DNA from: OLB7 sp966250335
GTDB lineage: Bacteria > Bacteroidota > Ignavibacteria > OLB7
Reading direction: 5' to 3'
DNA length: 64,000 nt
Assembly: GCA_966250335.1 (NCBI GenBank)
Contig: CBINGZ010000015.1
Span: forward strand, 1-64,000
Below, piece by piece: positions 9,357-18,141 of this stretch (position 1 is the stretch's first letter; each line of letters starts with the position of its first letter). The notes beneath the pieces are model-generated. The model was not told where the DNA came from, did not search any database, and worked only from the letters and a program-made list of their open reading frames with translations. The translations under genes and the position numbers were made by a program.

Positions 9357-9599
9357 ATGGAACTCTCGGTTCTTCTCGGCTCCGTCGGAGTCACGCTCCT
9401 TCTTGTCGCCTATTTCCTCTCGCTTTTCAAGATCGTTCCGTCGGACAGCATCCTCTGTTCCCTCCTGAACATCGTGGGGGCGTTCGTGGCGTGCTATGCG
9501 TCGTGGATGATCCGCTATATCCCGTTCGTGGTGCTGGAGGGGGTGTGGGGGATCGTGGCGGTGGTCGGGCTTGTGAGAACGTTACAGAAGCGCCCCTGA
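9357..9599 (+). CDS. Small membrane protein, CBU_0592-like
   Basis: An 80-aa protein with three hydrophobic segments (about residues 3-23, 32-48 and 50-72). The pattern of LLLVAYFLSLFKIVPSDS, then LLNIVGAFVACYASW, then a final EGVWGIVAVVGL helix matches the small CBU_0592-type membrane domain as I remember it; function unknown. The stop codon is immediately followed by the palindromic repeat at 9600. Confidence 0.65.
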   Translation: MELSVLLGSVGVTLLLVAYFLSLFKIVPSDSILCSLLNIVGAFVACYASWMIRYIPFVVLEGVWGIVAVVGLVRTLQKRP

Positions 9600-9713
9600 C
9601 TCTCTTACCTCTCTTTTCTTAAACTCTGTGTCCTCTGTGGCTCCCTGTTATTTTTCTTAAGAGAAATAAACAGGGAGTCACAGAGGACACAGAGTCAGGA
9701 GAAGAGAGAAGTC
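9600..9713. repeat. Palindromic dispersed repeat, copy A
   Basis: An imperfect palindrome of about 114 bp centred on tcttaaga at 9655-9662. The left arm holds ctctgtgtcctctgtggctc and the right arm its near-complement. The inner stem around acagggag and cacagaggacacagag pairs over about 25 bp with one mismatch. The element fills the gap between two convergent genes exactly, starting right after one stop codon and overlapping the stop codon of the other (9712). Related copies are at 39036-39148, 56104-56166 (half) and 59579-59690. Confidence 0.9.
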
Positions 9714-10863
9714 AGAGTAAGATCTTCCAGCGATAGAATCCCAGAAAGTAGGGATTCGACGCCACCGGGTGCCAGCGCGGGTTGGGGTGAACGGCGAGCT
9801 GCGCGAAGGTGAGAGATTTGACGATGCCGGGGTCGTCACCGCTGGGGCCGGTGTGGTAGACGGTGCGCCCGTTCCCGAGATAGATCATGGTATGATACGG
9901 CCAGTCGCTGTCGGTGTCGTTCAGGTAGATGATGACGTCGCCGGGGAGCGCCTCCTCCTCCGATCGGCCGATGAAGCCGAGCGAGTTGTCCTTCAGCCGC
10001 GACGCCTCGGCGAACTCGCTGAACCTGTCGAGCGGAGAGGAACCGTTCCGCCGTCTCGATCGGTCGGAGGCGGGGATGGCCGGGGAGTCGGGTCGGTCGG
10101 AAGGACGAACCCCCGCGTTGAAGACCCGTGTGCCGACGTAGGGGACCCTGGGATAGTTGTACTTCCGCACGTCGGGGATCGCGGTTGCCGACAGCCACTT
10201 CCGTCCCGCCCGCCAGCGGTTGTCGTGCTTCTTGAGCGCTTCGCGGTAGCAGTAGCGGAGGAGCCCGGCGCAGTCGCGATCGTTCCATCGGTCGTCGATA
10301 TGAACCATCTGTCCCCGCGCGATCGCCGTGAACCAGTGCCTGAAGGCGTTTCTGTCGGAGGTCGAGGTGAGGTCCATCGCGTCGGGATAGTCGTTGCCGT
10401 TCCGGTCGGCCAGCGACGGCGTCAGGGTCAGGCGCGCCTCGATCGGCCCCGGCGTTCCCCAGATTCTGACACGGACCACGACCTCTCCCGTCTCGAACCC
10501 CGCCACGAGCCTGTACCTGAGCGAGTCCCCCAGCGGCACAAGCTTCACCAGATCACCCCCCTCGACGATCTCCACCGACGGCGCGTGCGGAAGCGCCCGG
10601 ACGTTCAGCTCGTTCCCGAACCGGGAGATCAGCGATATCTCCAGCAGCGCCGATGAAACCCCGTCGGCGTTGATCGAGCCCGGCGTGATCGTCACATTGT
10701 GGTCGCGGACGCTCGTGTCGATGCTGCGGTAGAGCCAGGTTCCCCCCACGACCAGAACCGCCGCCGCGACAAGGATGAGAAGCAGGCGTATCGTGTTGGG
10801 ACGCGATCCGGGCGGGCCGCTTTCGGAACGTCCGCCCGGCGTATCGTCGATCTGTCCGGTCAT
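9712..10863 (-). CDS. DUF1175 (YfaT-like) family protein
   Basis: A 383-aa protein. An N-terminal membrane helix (about 25-44) is followed by an Ig/invasin-like segment (ITPGSINADGVSSALLEISL) and a C-terminal DUF1175 domain. The DUF1175 domain shows DCAGLLRYCYREALKKHDNRW near residue 200, GDVIIYLNDTD, then HTMIYLGNGRTVYHTG, and HPNPRWHPVASNPYFLGFYR at the end. The Cys and His arrangement suggests an NlpC/P60-like fold acting in the periplasm. In E. coli the relative YfaT is encoded with an alpha-2-macroglobulin (YfaS) and YfaA. Here only a YfaA-like gene precedes it, 42 bp upstream. Confidence 0.75.
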   Translation of the reverse strand: MTGQIDDTPGGRSESGPPGSRPNTIRLLLILVAAAVLVVGGTWLYRSIDTSVRDHNVTITPGSINADGVSSALLEISLISRFGNELNVRALPHAPSVEIVEGGDLVKLVPLGDSLRYRLVAGFETGEVVVRVRIWGTPGPIEARLTLTPSLADRNGNDYPDAMDLTSTSDRNAFRHWFTAIARGQMVHIDDRWNDRDCAGLLRYCYREALKKHDNRWRAGRKWLSATAIPDVRKYNYPRVPYVGTRVFNAGVRPSDRPDSPAIPASDRSRRRNGSSPLDRFSEFAEASRLKDNSLGFIGRSEEEALPGDVIIYLNDTDSDWPYHTMIYLGNGRTVYHTGPSGDDPGIVKSLTFAQLAVHPNPRWHPVASNPYFLGFYRWKILL

Positions 10864-10905
10864 GAGTGAGAAGGGGAAGAGTCGGCGTCGGTAAGGATCA
10901 TGGGG

Positions 10906-12957
10906 TTACCCCGGGTTCTTCGAGCGGAGCAGAAGTTCTCCCCGGCGCAGCCCGTTCACTTCCTCGAACTTCCATTCGATCGCATTGTAGAGCCCGAGCG
11001 CCCTGTTGAGGGGATCGATTCTGTCCGATATCTCGCGATGCGAGTATCGATTGCCGCGCGCCAGGTACGACCGCAGGTACTTCGTGGCGTTCCCCGCCAG
11101 CGAGTCGACCCGCAATGAACCGTTCAGATATCCGCTCCCCGGGCGCGGCGCAGTCCCGGTCGTGAAGGTCTCCACGGCCTGACGGAGCAGCGACGGGGTG
11201 GAGGCGACCAGCAGCACGCGGTTCTCCAGCACGGCGAAGCTCGGCTGCAGTTTCTGTTCCCTGAGCGTTTCATCGTTCGTCGAGGTGTCGGTCGCGATCC
11301 AGAGGCGGTCGCCTGCAAGACCGATCGGCTCGGCCGTGTAGACCAGCGACGTTATGCCGCTGAAGAGAACCTTGAGGGTGGAATCGTACCGGGCCGGCGG
11401 AGATTTCAGCGGGAAGCCGAAGAGGATGTCGAACGACGTGTTGGAGTACCCGTACTCCTCACGCAGATAATTCACGCCGCCGTACCCGACCGAGGCGCCG
11501 GGGGCGAGATAGGGGACGATCTGCCTCGACATGTCGATCTTCGCCAGGAGCGCCAGCGAGTCGATCGCATTGCGACCCACCGAGCGGACGTCGACCGCGT
11601 ATCTCCAGAGGAGGGCCGGGTCCTCGCCCGTCGCGTTGAACGTTCCGAAGATCCCCGGCACGTCGGCGATCCGGCCGACGTTGCCGTCGGTCCCCCGGTC
11701 GGTATTGACCGGCCTGTTCAGCACCCGCGCCAGGATCGCGCGCCGACGGGAGGCCTGGCGGTCCGCGCCGATCATGTCGAAATATCGGGTCGGGTCCCAC
11801 CAGACGAAGGCCGCCTCGCGGTTCCCGCTCTGATCGACCGTCAGGTAGTCGCGCGCGAAAAGGGGATCGCTCCCGAGCGACTCCGACCGCCGCGCCGCGA
11901 AGGTGCGGACGCTCCGGCTGATCAGCGCCGTGTCGGTCGCCACGATGAAGTAGTCGTCGACGACGGCGTAGCTGAGGGTGCTTCCGCTTTTCCTGCTGGC
12001 GACCGAGGAGATCTCCGTTCCCTCGATCTCCCATCTCCGTATGCCGAAATCGGTCCCGAGCGTTTCGAAGATCCCGACCAGGGTCCGGGCGACCTCCACG
12101 TTCTTGTCCTTGAAGGATACCAGCAGATAGTGGTCGTCGTAGCGGCCGATCGAGAGATTGTCGCGGAAGAGTTTTTCCGGGGAGAAATATTCCCCCATGA
12201 ACCCGAGGTTCGTCGTCAGGCGCTCGCGCAGGTTGCGGATCGTTCTGAGGACCGGCAGGGCCCACGCATCCTCCGGCACCGGCGTCGGCTCCAGCATGAC
12301 GGCGAAACGGGAATCCTTGAACTTCTCGATCATGTCGTCCGCGTTCGGGATCGAGAGGAAATATTCAGGATCGGCGGGGAAGAAGAAGGTGATCTCGCTC
12401 CCCTTCGAGAAGGTGTAGTCGGCGTCGGTTCTGCTCCGCTCCTCGAACCGGGCCGTCAGATCGGCGTCGGCCGGCGTCAGGCGTATGCTGCCGGGACGAT
12501 AACCTCCCAACGGGATATGTGAGGCGGGATCGGCCTCCAGCTTCCTCCATGCGGAATCGAGGAAGCCCTGCGCCGACGGAGTACCGAGCGCGCCGATCGA
12601 CGTCGCCGCCACCTCGTAGAGAGCGGGAGGGAGCTTCTCGAAGCCGTCACGAAGGATCCGGAGCGCCCCTTCCTTGTCGGCGAGCGAACCGGCCCTGAAG
12701 AGCGCGACCTCCCGCACCGGGTCGGGAGCGGTCGCGCGGAGCAGATCCCCCAGAACCCCGACCCGCCTCTCCTCGCTCAGCGCGTCGTACTCGGCACCCG
12801 CCCGCTCGCGGACGGCGATCCGGAACATCCCGTCGTAGCTGGTTCCCTCGACCGGAGGGCTTGTGTCGTCAGGGTCGTAATTCCACATGACGTACAGAGC
12901 CGAGAGCCCTGTGACGCCGAAGATCATACCGAGCGCTATGAGGAGAATGCGACGCAT
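10906..12957 (-). CDS. DUF2138-like (YfaA-type) membrane-anchored protein
   Basis: A 683-aa protein with an N-terminal anchor (about residues 4-26) and a large extracytoplasmic part. The middle region (about 190-600) has alternating segments such as GSEITFFFPADPEYFLSIPN, YDDHYLLVSFKDKNVEVAR and WRYAVDVRS. I read these as the DUF2138/DUF3352 type of uncharacterised surface or periplasmic proteins. The link to DUF2138 rests partly on the neighbouring DUF1175 gene, since the two families occur together in the yfa cluster of enterobacteria. Its first ~150 residues look like a helical repeat region. Function unknown. Confidence 0.5.
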   Translation of the reverse strand: MRRILLIALGMIFGVTGLSALYVMWNYDPDDTSPPVEGTSYDGMFRIAVRERAGAEYDALSEERRVGVLGDLLRATAPDPVREVALFRAGSLADKEGALRILRDGFEKLPPALYEVAATSIGALGTPSAQGFLDSAWRKLEADPASHIPLGGYRPGSIRLTPADADLTARFEERSRTDADYTFSKGSEITFFFPADPEYFLSIPNADDMIEKFKDSRFAVMLEPTPVPEDAWALPVLRTIRNLRERLTTNLGFMGEYFSPEKLFRDNLSIGRYDDHYLLVSFKDKNVEVARTLVGIFETLGTDFGIRRWEIEGTEISSVASRKSGSTLSYAVVDDYFIVATDTALISRSVRTFAARRSESLGSDPLFARDYLTVDQSGNREAAFVWWDPTRYFDMIGADRQASRRRAILARVLNRPVNTDRGTDGNVGRIADVPGIFGTFNATGEDPALLWRYAVDVRSVGRNAIDSLALLAKIDMSRQIVPYLAPGASVGYGGVNYLREEYGYSNTSFDILFGFPLKSPPARYDSTLKVLFSGITSLVYTAEPIGLAGDRLWIATDTSTNDETLREQKLQPSFAVLENRVLLVASTPSLLRQAVETFTTGTAPRPGSGYLNGSLRVDSLAGNATKYLRSYLARGNRYSHREISDRIDPLNRALGLYNAIEWKFEEVNGLRRGELLLRSKNPG

Positions 12958-13050
12958 GATTCGACGATGATTAGAGATTGATATGAGGGACGCAAGTTAC
13001 TGCATTCTGTCGATCGGATCGAGTCCCCCGTACGGAAGCGGTCGCCGCGA

Positions 13051-15192
13051 TCAGCCGATCCGCATCGGCAGGCGTACCTCCCCCTGATGCGGGAATCGTT
13101 CGGTCTCGTGTCCCCCCTCGAAAGACTGGAAGATCACGCCGATCTCCTCCGGCATGGCGCCGTCGCCGTCCAGGTGGGTCATCGGTATCGCCGCCTCGAT
13201 CACCTCCCCGACGGCCGCCGAAACGGAGCCGATCGAGACGAACCCGTTCGGGTCGGTCTGCGCCTCGATCCCGACCCTTCCGTTCGAGAAAAGGAGAGCG
13301 ACGGTCCTGTGGCCGATCACGGTGACGCGCACCCCGCTCCCCGGTTGAAGCGGGCCGGCGGGGTCGTACCGGACATAGAACGTCGTTCGGTCCCAGCCGT
13401 AACGGACGCGGCGCTCGATCCCCCCGGCGCGATGCATTGCGCCGCCGACATCGACCACCACGAAGTAGCCGGCCCCTTCCCAGTCGGTCGCCGGCTCCAC
13501 CAGACCGTCGACGGTCGGCGAGATATTGGCGACCGGAGCCACCACGCGCGGTTTCCGTCCGGCGCGGCGTATCGGGATGTCGAGTTCGGAGGGGGGGACT
13601 GCGCCGATCAGCCTGTAGACCTTCCGGAGATGCGAGCGGAAGAGGTTGTCGAAATCATCCTGGTTGGCCGCGGCGTTCTCGTCGCCGTACCACCAGAACC
13701 AGTCCGATCCTTCGGCGATATAAATTTCCTCCATCGCCTCCCGGAAGAGCTCCTCGCTCAGGTTCATTCTTGCCTCAAGCAGGGCGGTCCGTGCCCGCGC
13801 GAGCTGATCCCACGCCGAGTTGTCCTCCTCATGGCCGATCCAGATGTCGAAGTTGCTCCCGATCCAGCTTCCGGAATAGATCCGTCCGATCGTCCTGTCG
13901 GAATGGACCGAACGGGAGCGGAGCGCATCCCACACTGTCGTCGTCGCTATCTCGTTCGACTCGCTCAGCAGACCGTAGAGCTCCTCCAGGAACGGTTTGC
14001 CGTTCTCCCTGTAATACTCCCAGCAGTTCTCGCCGTCCAGGATCACCGGCACAAGAGCCGAGGCAAGCGCGGCCGGTCCGTGCTGCTGGATGATCCTGCT
14101 TCTGATCTCCACCAGTCTGTTGTAGAAGTCGAGTGCCGCCTCGCGCGGGTTCCAGTTGCTGTAGACGAAGCCGATCGTATCGGAAAGCTCATGATCGCGG
14201 AAGATCATCCAGAGGTTGCCGGCCGGGGTCTTCAGGGTGTAGGGGAAATATTTGGCGAGCGGCGTCCAGCGGTGCCCCAGAGTGTTCCGCAGCACCTCCT
14301 CGTCGCTTGCCGTCCAGAGGAGACCGCTCCCCCTGACGAGGGTCATCGCCTCGTCGCTCACCGATCCCTCGCTCGGCCACATGCCGTTCGGCGCCGTCCC
14401 GAACTGTTCCCTGAAGAGCTCGATCGCCCGCGTCACATGCGCCCGCGCATCCTCCGGGTACCGGATGTGATGTTCCGGCAGGGTCGCGTTCGGCGTCGCC
14501 TCAAGCGCAGAGAAACTGTCGCAGAGAATCGGAAGGATCGGGTGGTAGAAGGCGGTGACCGACAGCTCCACCTGTCCCGATTCCATCAGCTTTCGATATG
14601 TGGGGATGACTCGCTCCACGATGCTCATGGAGGCGTCGAGGAGCGCGTTCTTCTCCTCTTCGCTGAAGCCCGCTCCCTTTTTGAGGAGCGAGGCGAACGG
14701 CTCGTCGCCGCGGGAGTATTCTCCGATCCAGGTAAGGCTGTACCAGACCTGGAGATCGAGCCAGTCCTGCGTCGTGAACGAGGCGGCGGCCGTGGTCAGG
14801 GCATTCAGATCGTCTCGCGATCTGCCGCCGCGCGCGAAGAGGTCGGCGTAGCGGGGATAGGGGGCGATCATCCGTTCGGCGTTGCAGAGGAAGAAGTTCC
14901 GGAGGATCTCGATCTTCTCCTGTTCGGCAAGCTCCGCGGCCGGTCTGCGCGAGAGTTCCAGGACGGTGTCGAGCGCCCCTTCCCGTACGTAGTCGAGAAG
15001 CTGGATGAGAAGGGAGGGGACGACGTTGATCGTCTGCCGGATCTTCGGAAACCGTTCCAGCGCCGCCGCGATGTCGTAGTAGTCCTTGGTGGCGTGCAGC
15101 CGGGTCCATGGGAGCAGATAGCGGTTCTCGAACTTGTAGTACGGCTGATGCTGATGCCAGAGGATGGCGACGTTGAGCGGCTGTGACGGCAT
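13051..15192 (-). CDS. Glycoside hydrolase family 57 protein with C-terminal beta domain
   Basis: A 713-aa GH57 enzyme, a family of alpha-amylases, 4-alpha-glucanotransferases and branching enzymes. Family motif 1 is WHQHQPYY (12-19). The nucleophile is expected at Glu275 in MWPSEGSVS. The acid/base is expected at Asp386 in ILDGENCWEYY. The catalytic part ends near residue 430. After a helical region, the last ~160 residues (from about 550) form a beta-rich DOMON/CBM9-like module. No signal peptide is seen, so a cytoplasmic glycogen-linked role is likely. It heads a possible operon with the two DUF genes downstream (93-bp gap). Confidence 0.85.
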   Translation of the reverse strand: MPSQPLNVAILWHQHQPYYKFENRYLLPWTRLHATKDYYDIAAALERFPKIRQTINVVPSLLIQLLDYVREGALDTVLELSRRPAAELAEQEKIEILRNFFLCNAERMIAPYPRYADLFARGGRSRDDLNALTTAAASFTTQDWLDLQVWYSLTWIGEYSRGDEPFASLLKKGAGFSEEEKNALLDASMSIVERVIPTYRKLMESGQVELSVTAFYHPILPILCDSFSALEATPNATLPEHHIRYPEDARAHVTRAIELFREQFGTAPNGMWPSEGSVSDEAMTLVRGSGLLWTASDEEVLRNTLGHRWTPLAKYFPYTLKTPAGNLWMIFRDHELSDTIGFVYSNWNPREAALDFYNRLVEIRSRIIQQHGPAALASALVPVILDGENCWEYYRENGKPFLEELYGLLSESNEIATTTVWDALRSRSVHSDRTIGRIYSGSWIGSNFDIWIGHEEDNSAWDQLARARTALLEARMNLSEELFREAMEEIYIAEGSDWFWWYGDENAAANQDDFDNLFRSHLRKVYRLIGAVPPSELDIPIRRAGRKPRVVAPVANISPTVDGLVEPATDWEGAGYFVVVDVGGAMHRAGGIERRVRYGWDRTTFYVRYDPAGPLQPGSGVRVTVIGHRTVALLFSNGRVGIEAQTDPNGFVSIGSVSAAVGEVIEAAIPMTHLDGDGAMPEEIGVIFQSFEGGHETERFPHQGEVRLPMRIG

Positions 15193-15379
15193 GAGATGAT
15201 CGGTTGAATAGATCGCGACGGCTCTCCACGCCTTTCCGGGGAGCGGACGCCGGCCCGAATATAGCGAGGGTTGCGGCGCAAAACGAACATCCCTTCGAAC
15301 ACAGGGGTGAGTGCGTGCGAAGGGAGTTCGATACCAACCCGGCCGATCGGTCGGATCGGGTCCGGTGTAGTCGTAAGCG

Positions 15380-15814
15380 TCAGTTGTTCGGCGGCTGCGC
15401 CAGGATCGTCTCGTCGGTGTGGCCGAGCGTGCTCTGGCTCAGATTGTCGGCCAGATCCTTGAAGGAGATGATGCCGACCAGCGTGTTGTCCTCTTCCACG
15501 ACGGGGACGCGGCGGACACCGGCGTCCTCCATCACCTGGCGGACGCGCGAGACGTCGTCACCGGGGGCGACGCAGAAGAGATTCTGGGTCATCACCACGG
15601 AGACCGGGGTCTCCGGGCCCTCGCACCCTTCGGCGCAGGCGCGGAGCGCGATGTCTCGGTCGGTCACCAGTCCGACGACGGTCTGCCGATCCTCACCGGC
15701 GATGACCGGAACGATGCCGCAGTTCTCCGCGCTCATGATCTTTACGGCTTCCGCGACCGTCTGCGCCGAGGTCACCGTGACGGGGTTGCGTGTCATAATC
15801 TGCGAGGCCTTCAT
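15380..15814 (-). CDS. CBS-domain pair protein
   Basis: A 144-aa protein made of two CBS domains (about 8-60 and 74-127). They include NPVTVTSAQTVAEAVKIM, VGLVTDRDIALRA and VGIISFKDLADNL. Such stand-alone CBS pairs bind adenosyl ligands and act as energy or redox sensors. Partner unknown. The open frame extends to 15952, but an AGGAG ribosome site sits just before the ATG at 15814 and the family starts there. It is divergent from truA. Confidence 0.85.
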   Translation of the reverse strand: MKASQIMTRNPVTVTSAQTVAEAVKIMSAENCGIVPVIAGEDRQTVVGLVTDRDIALRACAEGCEGPETPVSVVMTQNLFCVAPGDDVSRVRQVMEDAGVRRVPVVEEDNTLVGIISFKDLADNLSQSTLGHTDETILAQPPNN

Positions 15815-16025
15815 AGGGATATCTCTCCTGCTATTCTCATGTATGCGTGCGGGTGACGGTCCGGGCCGTCCCCTGACTCCTGGTCTCGTTATCAAACGGA
15901 AAGGGGTTCTCCGGAGTTCCCGGCCCCCGGGATGCGGCGGCCCGCGCGGCAAGTGTTATGTTATCCGCCGGATTCCTTCTCACAGTATCCTTCCATTAAC
16001 CATTTCATAACCGGACGGGCGGTCG

Positions 16026-16811
16026 ATGCCGAGATACAAGCTGATTGTCGAATACGATGGAACACGATATTCCGGCTGGCAGGTCCAGCAGAATTCAAAG
16101 ACGGTGCAGGGGATGCTGATGAGCGCGGCGCGGACCGCGTTCGGTCAGGTCGGGGAGATGATGGGCTCCGGCCGCACCGACGCCGGCGTCCACGCGCTGG
16201 GGCAGGTGGTGCATCTCGACCTTGCCAGGGCGGTGCCGTCGGAACGGATTCTCTACGGGTTCAACGACAATCTTCCGTACGATATCAATGTGCGCGAAGC
16301 CGTGCCGGTCGCCGGTCGGTTCCATGCGCGCCACGACGCGGCCGGCAGAAGTTATCTCTACCAGATATCGCGCCGCAGAACCGCGTTCGGGAAACAGTAT
16401 GTCTGGTGGATCAAGGATGAGCTCGACCTGGGAGCGATGCGCCGCGCCGCCCTGGCCGCCGTCGGCATGCATGACTACGCTCCCTTCTCCGACAACGAGC
16501 CGGGGGAGGGATCGACGAAGGTGCTGGTGGAGTCGGTGGAGCTTGTCGAAGCGGGGAATCTGATCCTGATCCGTATCCGCGCCAGCCATTTTCTCAGGAA
16601 GATGGTCCGCAGGGTCGTGGGGACCCTGGCGGGAGTGGGGAGAGGGATCTATCCTGTTGAGATTATCTCAGGCGCGCTCGAAGGGGAGCGGGGGAAGATC
16701 TCCGACACGGCCCCCCCCTCCGGGCTCTTTCTGGAGCAGGTGAAGTATGCGGGGGAGGCGTACTATCCCGATCTGCTTCCGGCCGTCGCCATCGGTCGGG
16801 AGAGAAGATGA
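16026..16811 (+). CDS. truA: tRNA pseudouridine(38-40) synthase
   Basis: A 261-aa TruA, which isomerises uridines 38-40 in the anticodon arm. The catalytic Asp is in GSGRTDAGVHALGQ (about residues 42-55). The C-terminal RASHFLRKMVRRVVGTL is the conserved RNA-binding stretch. Length is normal for bacterial TruA. It converges on the DUF2279 gene with a 16-bp gap. Confidence 0.95.
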   Translation: MPRYKLIVEYDGTRYSGWQVQQNSKTVQGMLMSAARTAFGQVGEMMGSGRTDAGVHALGQVVHLDLARAVPSERILYGFNDNLPYDINVREAVPVAGRFHARHDAAGRSYLYQISRRRTAFGKQYVWWIKDELDLGAMRRAALAAVGMHDYAPFSDNEPGEGSTKVLVESVELVEAGNLILIRIRASHFLRKMVRRVVGTLAGVGRGIYPVEIISGALEGERGKISDTAPPSGLFLEQVKYAGEAYYPDLLPAVAIGRERR

Positions 16812-16827
16812 GCCTCCCGGGGTTCGT

Positions 16828-17958
16828 TCAGAACTTGAAGGAGCCGATCGTGAACTTGAAGGGGAAGAGGAGGTGGAACCTCGTTTCCTTTCCAAACTCA
16901 ACCGCGGGGGCGGGGAACTTGATGTAGTTGAGGCTCTGCCTGATCCAGTTCCAGAAGTTTCCGCCGTCCGGCAGCAGCTTCACCATATCGTAGTCGAGCG
17001 CCAGAATATAGCGGCGGGTCGGGATCGTGAACCTGTCGCCGAGCGCGGGGTCGTCGTATCCCACGTCGCGGGCGCCGAATCCCGCCGCGATATTCAGCCA
17101 CGAGGGCCAGTAGCCGCGCCACGTTTCCGGCAGCAGGTTGTGGACGTTGACCGAGAGCCAGAAGGTGGAGCTGTTGTAGTCGTCGACGACCGCCGTGGGA
17201 TGGGGGATCGGCTGTTCGTTCTGCCAGCGCGCCGGGATGAACTGCCATTTCGGCGTGAAGTTCTGGAGGACCGGGACGTAGTGCTGAAGGACGAAATATC
17301 CTGCGCCGATGAAATCGGCCGCTTCGTCCGAGGGACTGAACCCCCATCGCGTGGCGTAGCCGTCCTCCACCTCCACGTAGGTCTGGTAGAGGAGCCCCAG
17401 GGTTCCCCCCCAGACCGTCGCGGCGTCCCAGCTGAAGCCGGATGCGATCAGCCCCTCGCTGATCAGGTACGACATGTAGTAGCCCGCGAAGAGGTGCCCC
17501 GCCTTGTCCGCCTGGAGCGCGTAATCCCAGTCCTCCTGGAAATGAAAGGAGGCGCGCTCATCCTTCCACCATGCGTTCTGCTGGAGGAAATGGAGCGAGA
17601 CGAGGAGTCCGGTGTAGAGCCCTCCGACGATCGCCGCGTTCACCGGCTCGATGCGGGATGTTTCCCTGGGGAGTGAGCCGTCGAGCGTGTAGCGGCCGGA
17701 GCCGGCGTAGGTGAACTCCTCAATGGGGACGAACTCATCGGCGGTGTCGACCGGGGCCGGAGGATCGTCGGGGGAGGGTGCTGCGGTTCCGGTCCGGACG
17801 AGCTGCGCCGTGTCGGTAGTTGCCGGGAGCGCGGGCTCCCCGGCGGGAGCGAGCGACGATGCGGCCGGAGCGCGATGGGCTACGACCTGCAGGCCGATCA
17901 GCACGGCGAGCCACCGAGCGTGGACCCGGCAGCGCGAACGATGAGGGAAATTCGTCAT
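16828..17958 (-). CDS. DUF2279 (YfiM-like) family protein
   Basis: A 376-aa probable envelope protein. The N-terminus has a hydrophobic signal-like stretch (WLAVLIGLQVVAHRAPAASS). A low-complexity Pro/Ala linker follows. The DUF2279 core contains FHFQEDWDYALQADKAGHLFAGYYMSY split by short helices, then GFSPSDEAADFIGAGYF. The DK-GH pair is the mark of this family. The C-terminal part carries aromatic beta strands ending FKF. Function unknown. I start at the ATG at 17958; an in-frame start 19 codons upstream would put Cys-rich residues ahead of the signal. Confidence 0.7.
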   Translation of the reverse strand: MTNFPHRSRCRVHARWLAVLIGLQVVAHRAPAASSLAPAGEPALPATTDTAQLVRTGTAAPSPDDPPAPVDTADEFVPIEEFTYAGSGRYTLDGSLPRETSRIEPVNAAIVGGLYTGLLVSLHFLQQNAWWKDERASFHFQEDWDYALQADKAGHLFAGYYMSYLISEGLIASGFSWDAATVWGGTLGLLYQTYVEVEDGYATRWGFSPSDEAADFIGAGYFVLQHYVPVLQNFTPKWQFIPARWQNEQPIPHPTAVVDDYNSSTFWLSVNVHNLLPETWRGYWPSWLNIAAGFGARDVGYDDPALGDRFTIPTRRYILALDYDMVKLLPDGGNFWNWIRQSLNYIKFPAPAVEFGKETRFHLLFPFKFTIGSFKF

Positions 17959-18141
17959 GGAGAGAAAGGTTCTTCCGTCACAACCGACGCATACGTCGCC
18001 ATATACGATCGTCAAGACACATGAAATATGCGCAGCCTAACCGATCCTTACCAACATGAGGTGGCGGATCAGACGATGCAACGCTATTTTGATAACGTAT
18101 CGGCCATCGAAGGCTCGAATTCCGATCGAAATCCTCCGAGG

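Noticed and set aside
9600..9713. Insertion sequence end or transposon with target duplication
   Set aside because: I compared flanks of copies A, B and D and saw no direct target-site duplication and no transposase frame inside or beside them.
13087..15186. 699-aa plus-strand frame opposite the GH57 gene
   Set aside because: Antisense shadow; the GH57 catalytic motifs are on the minus strand.
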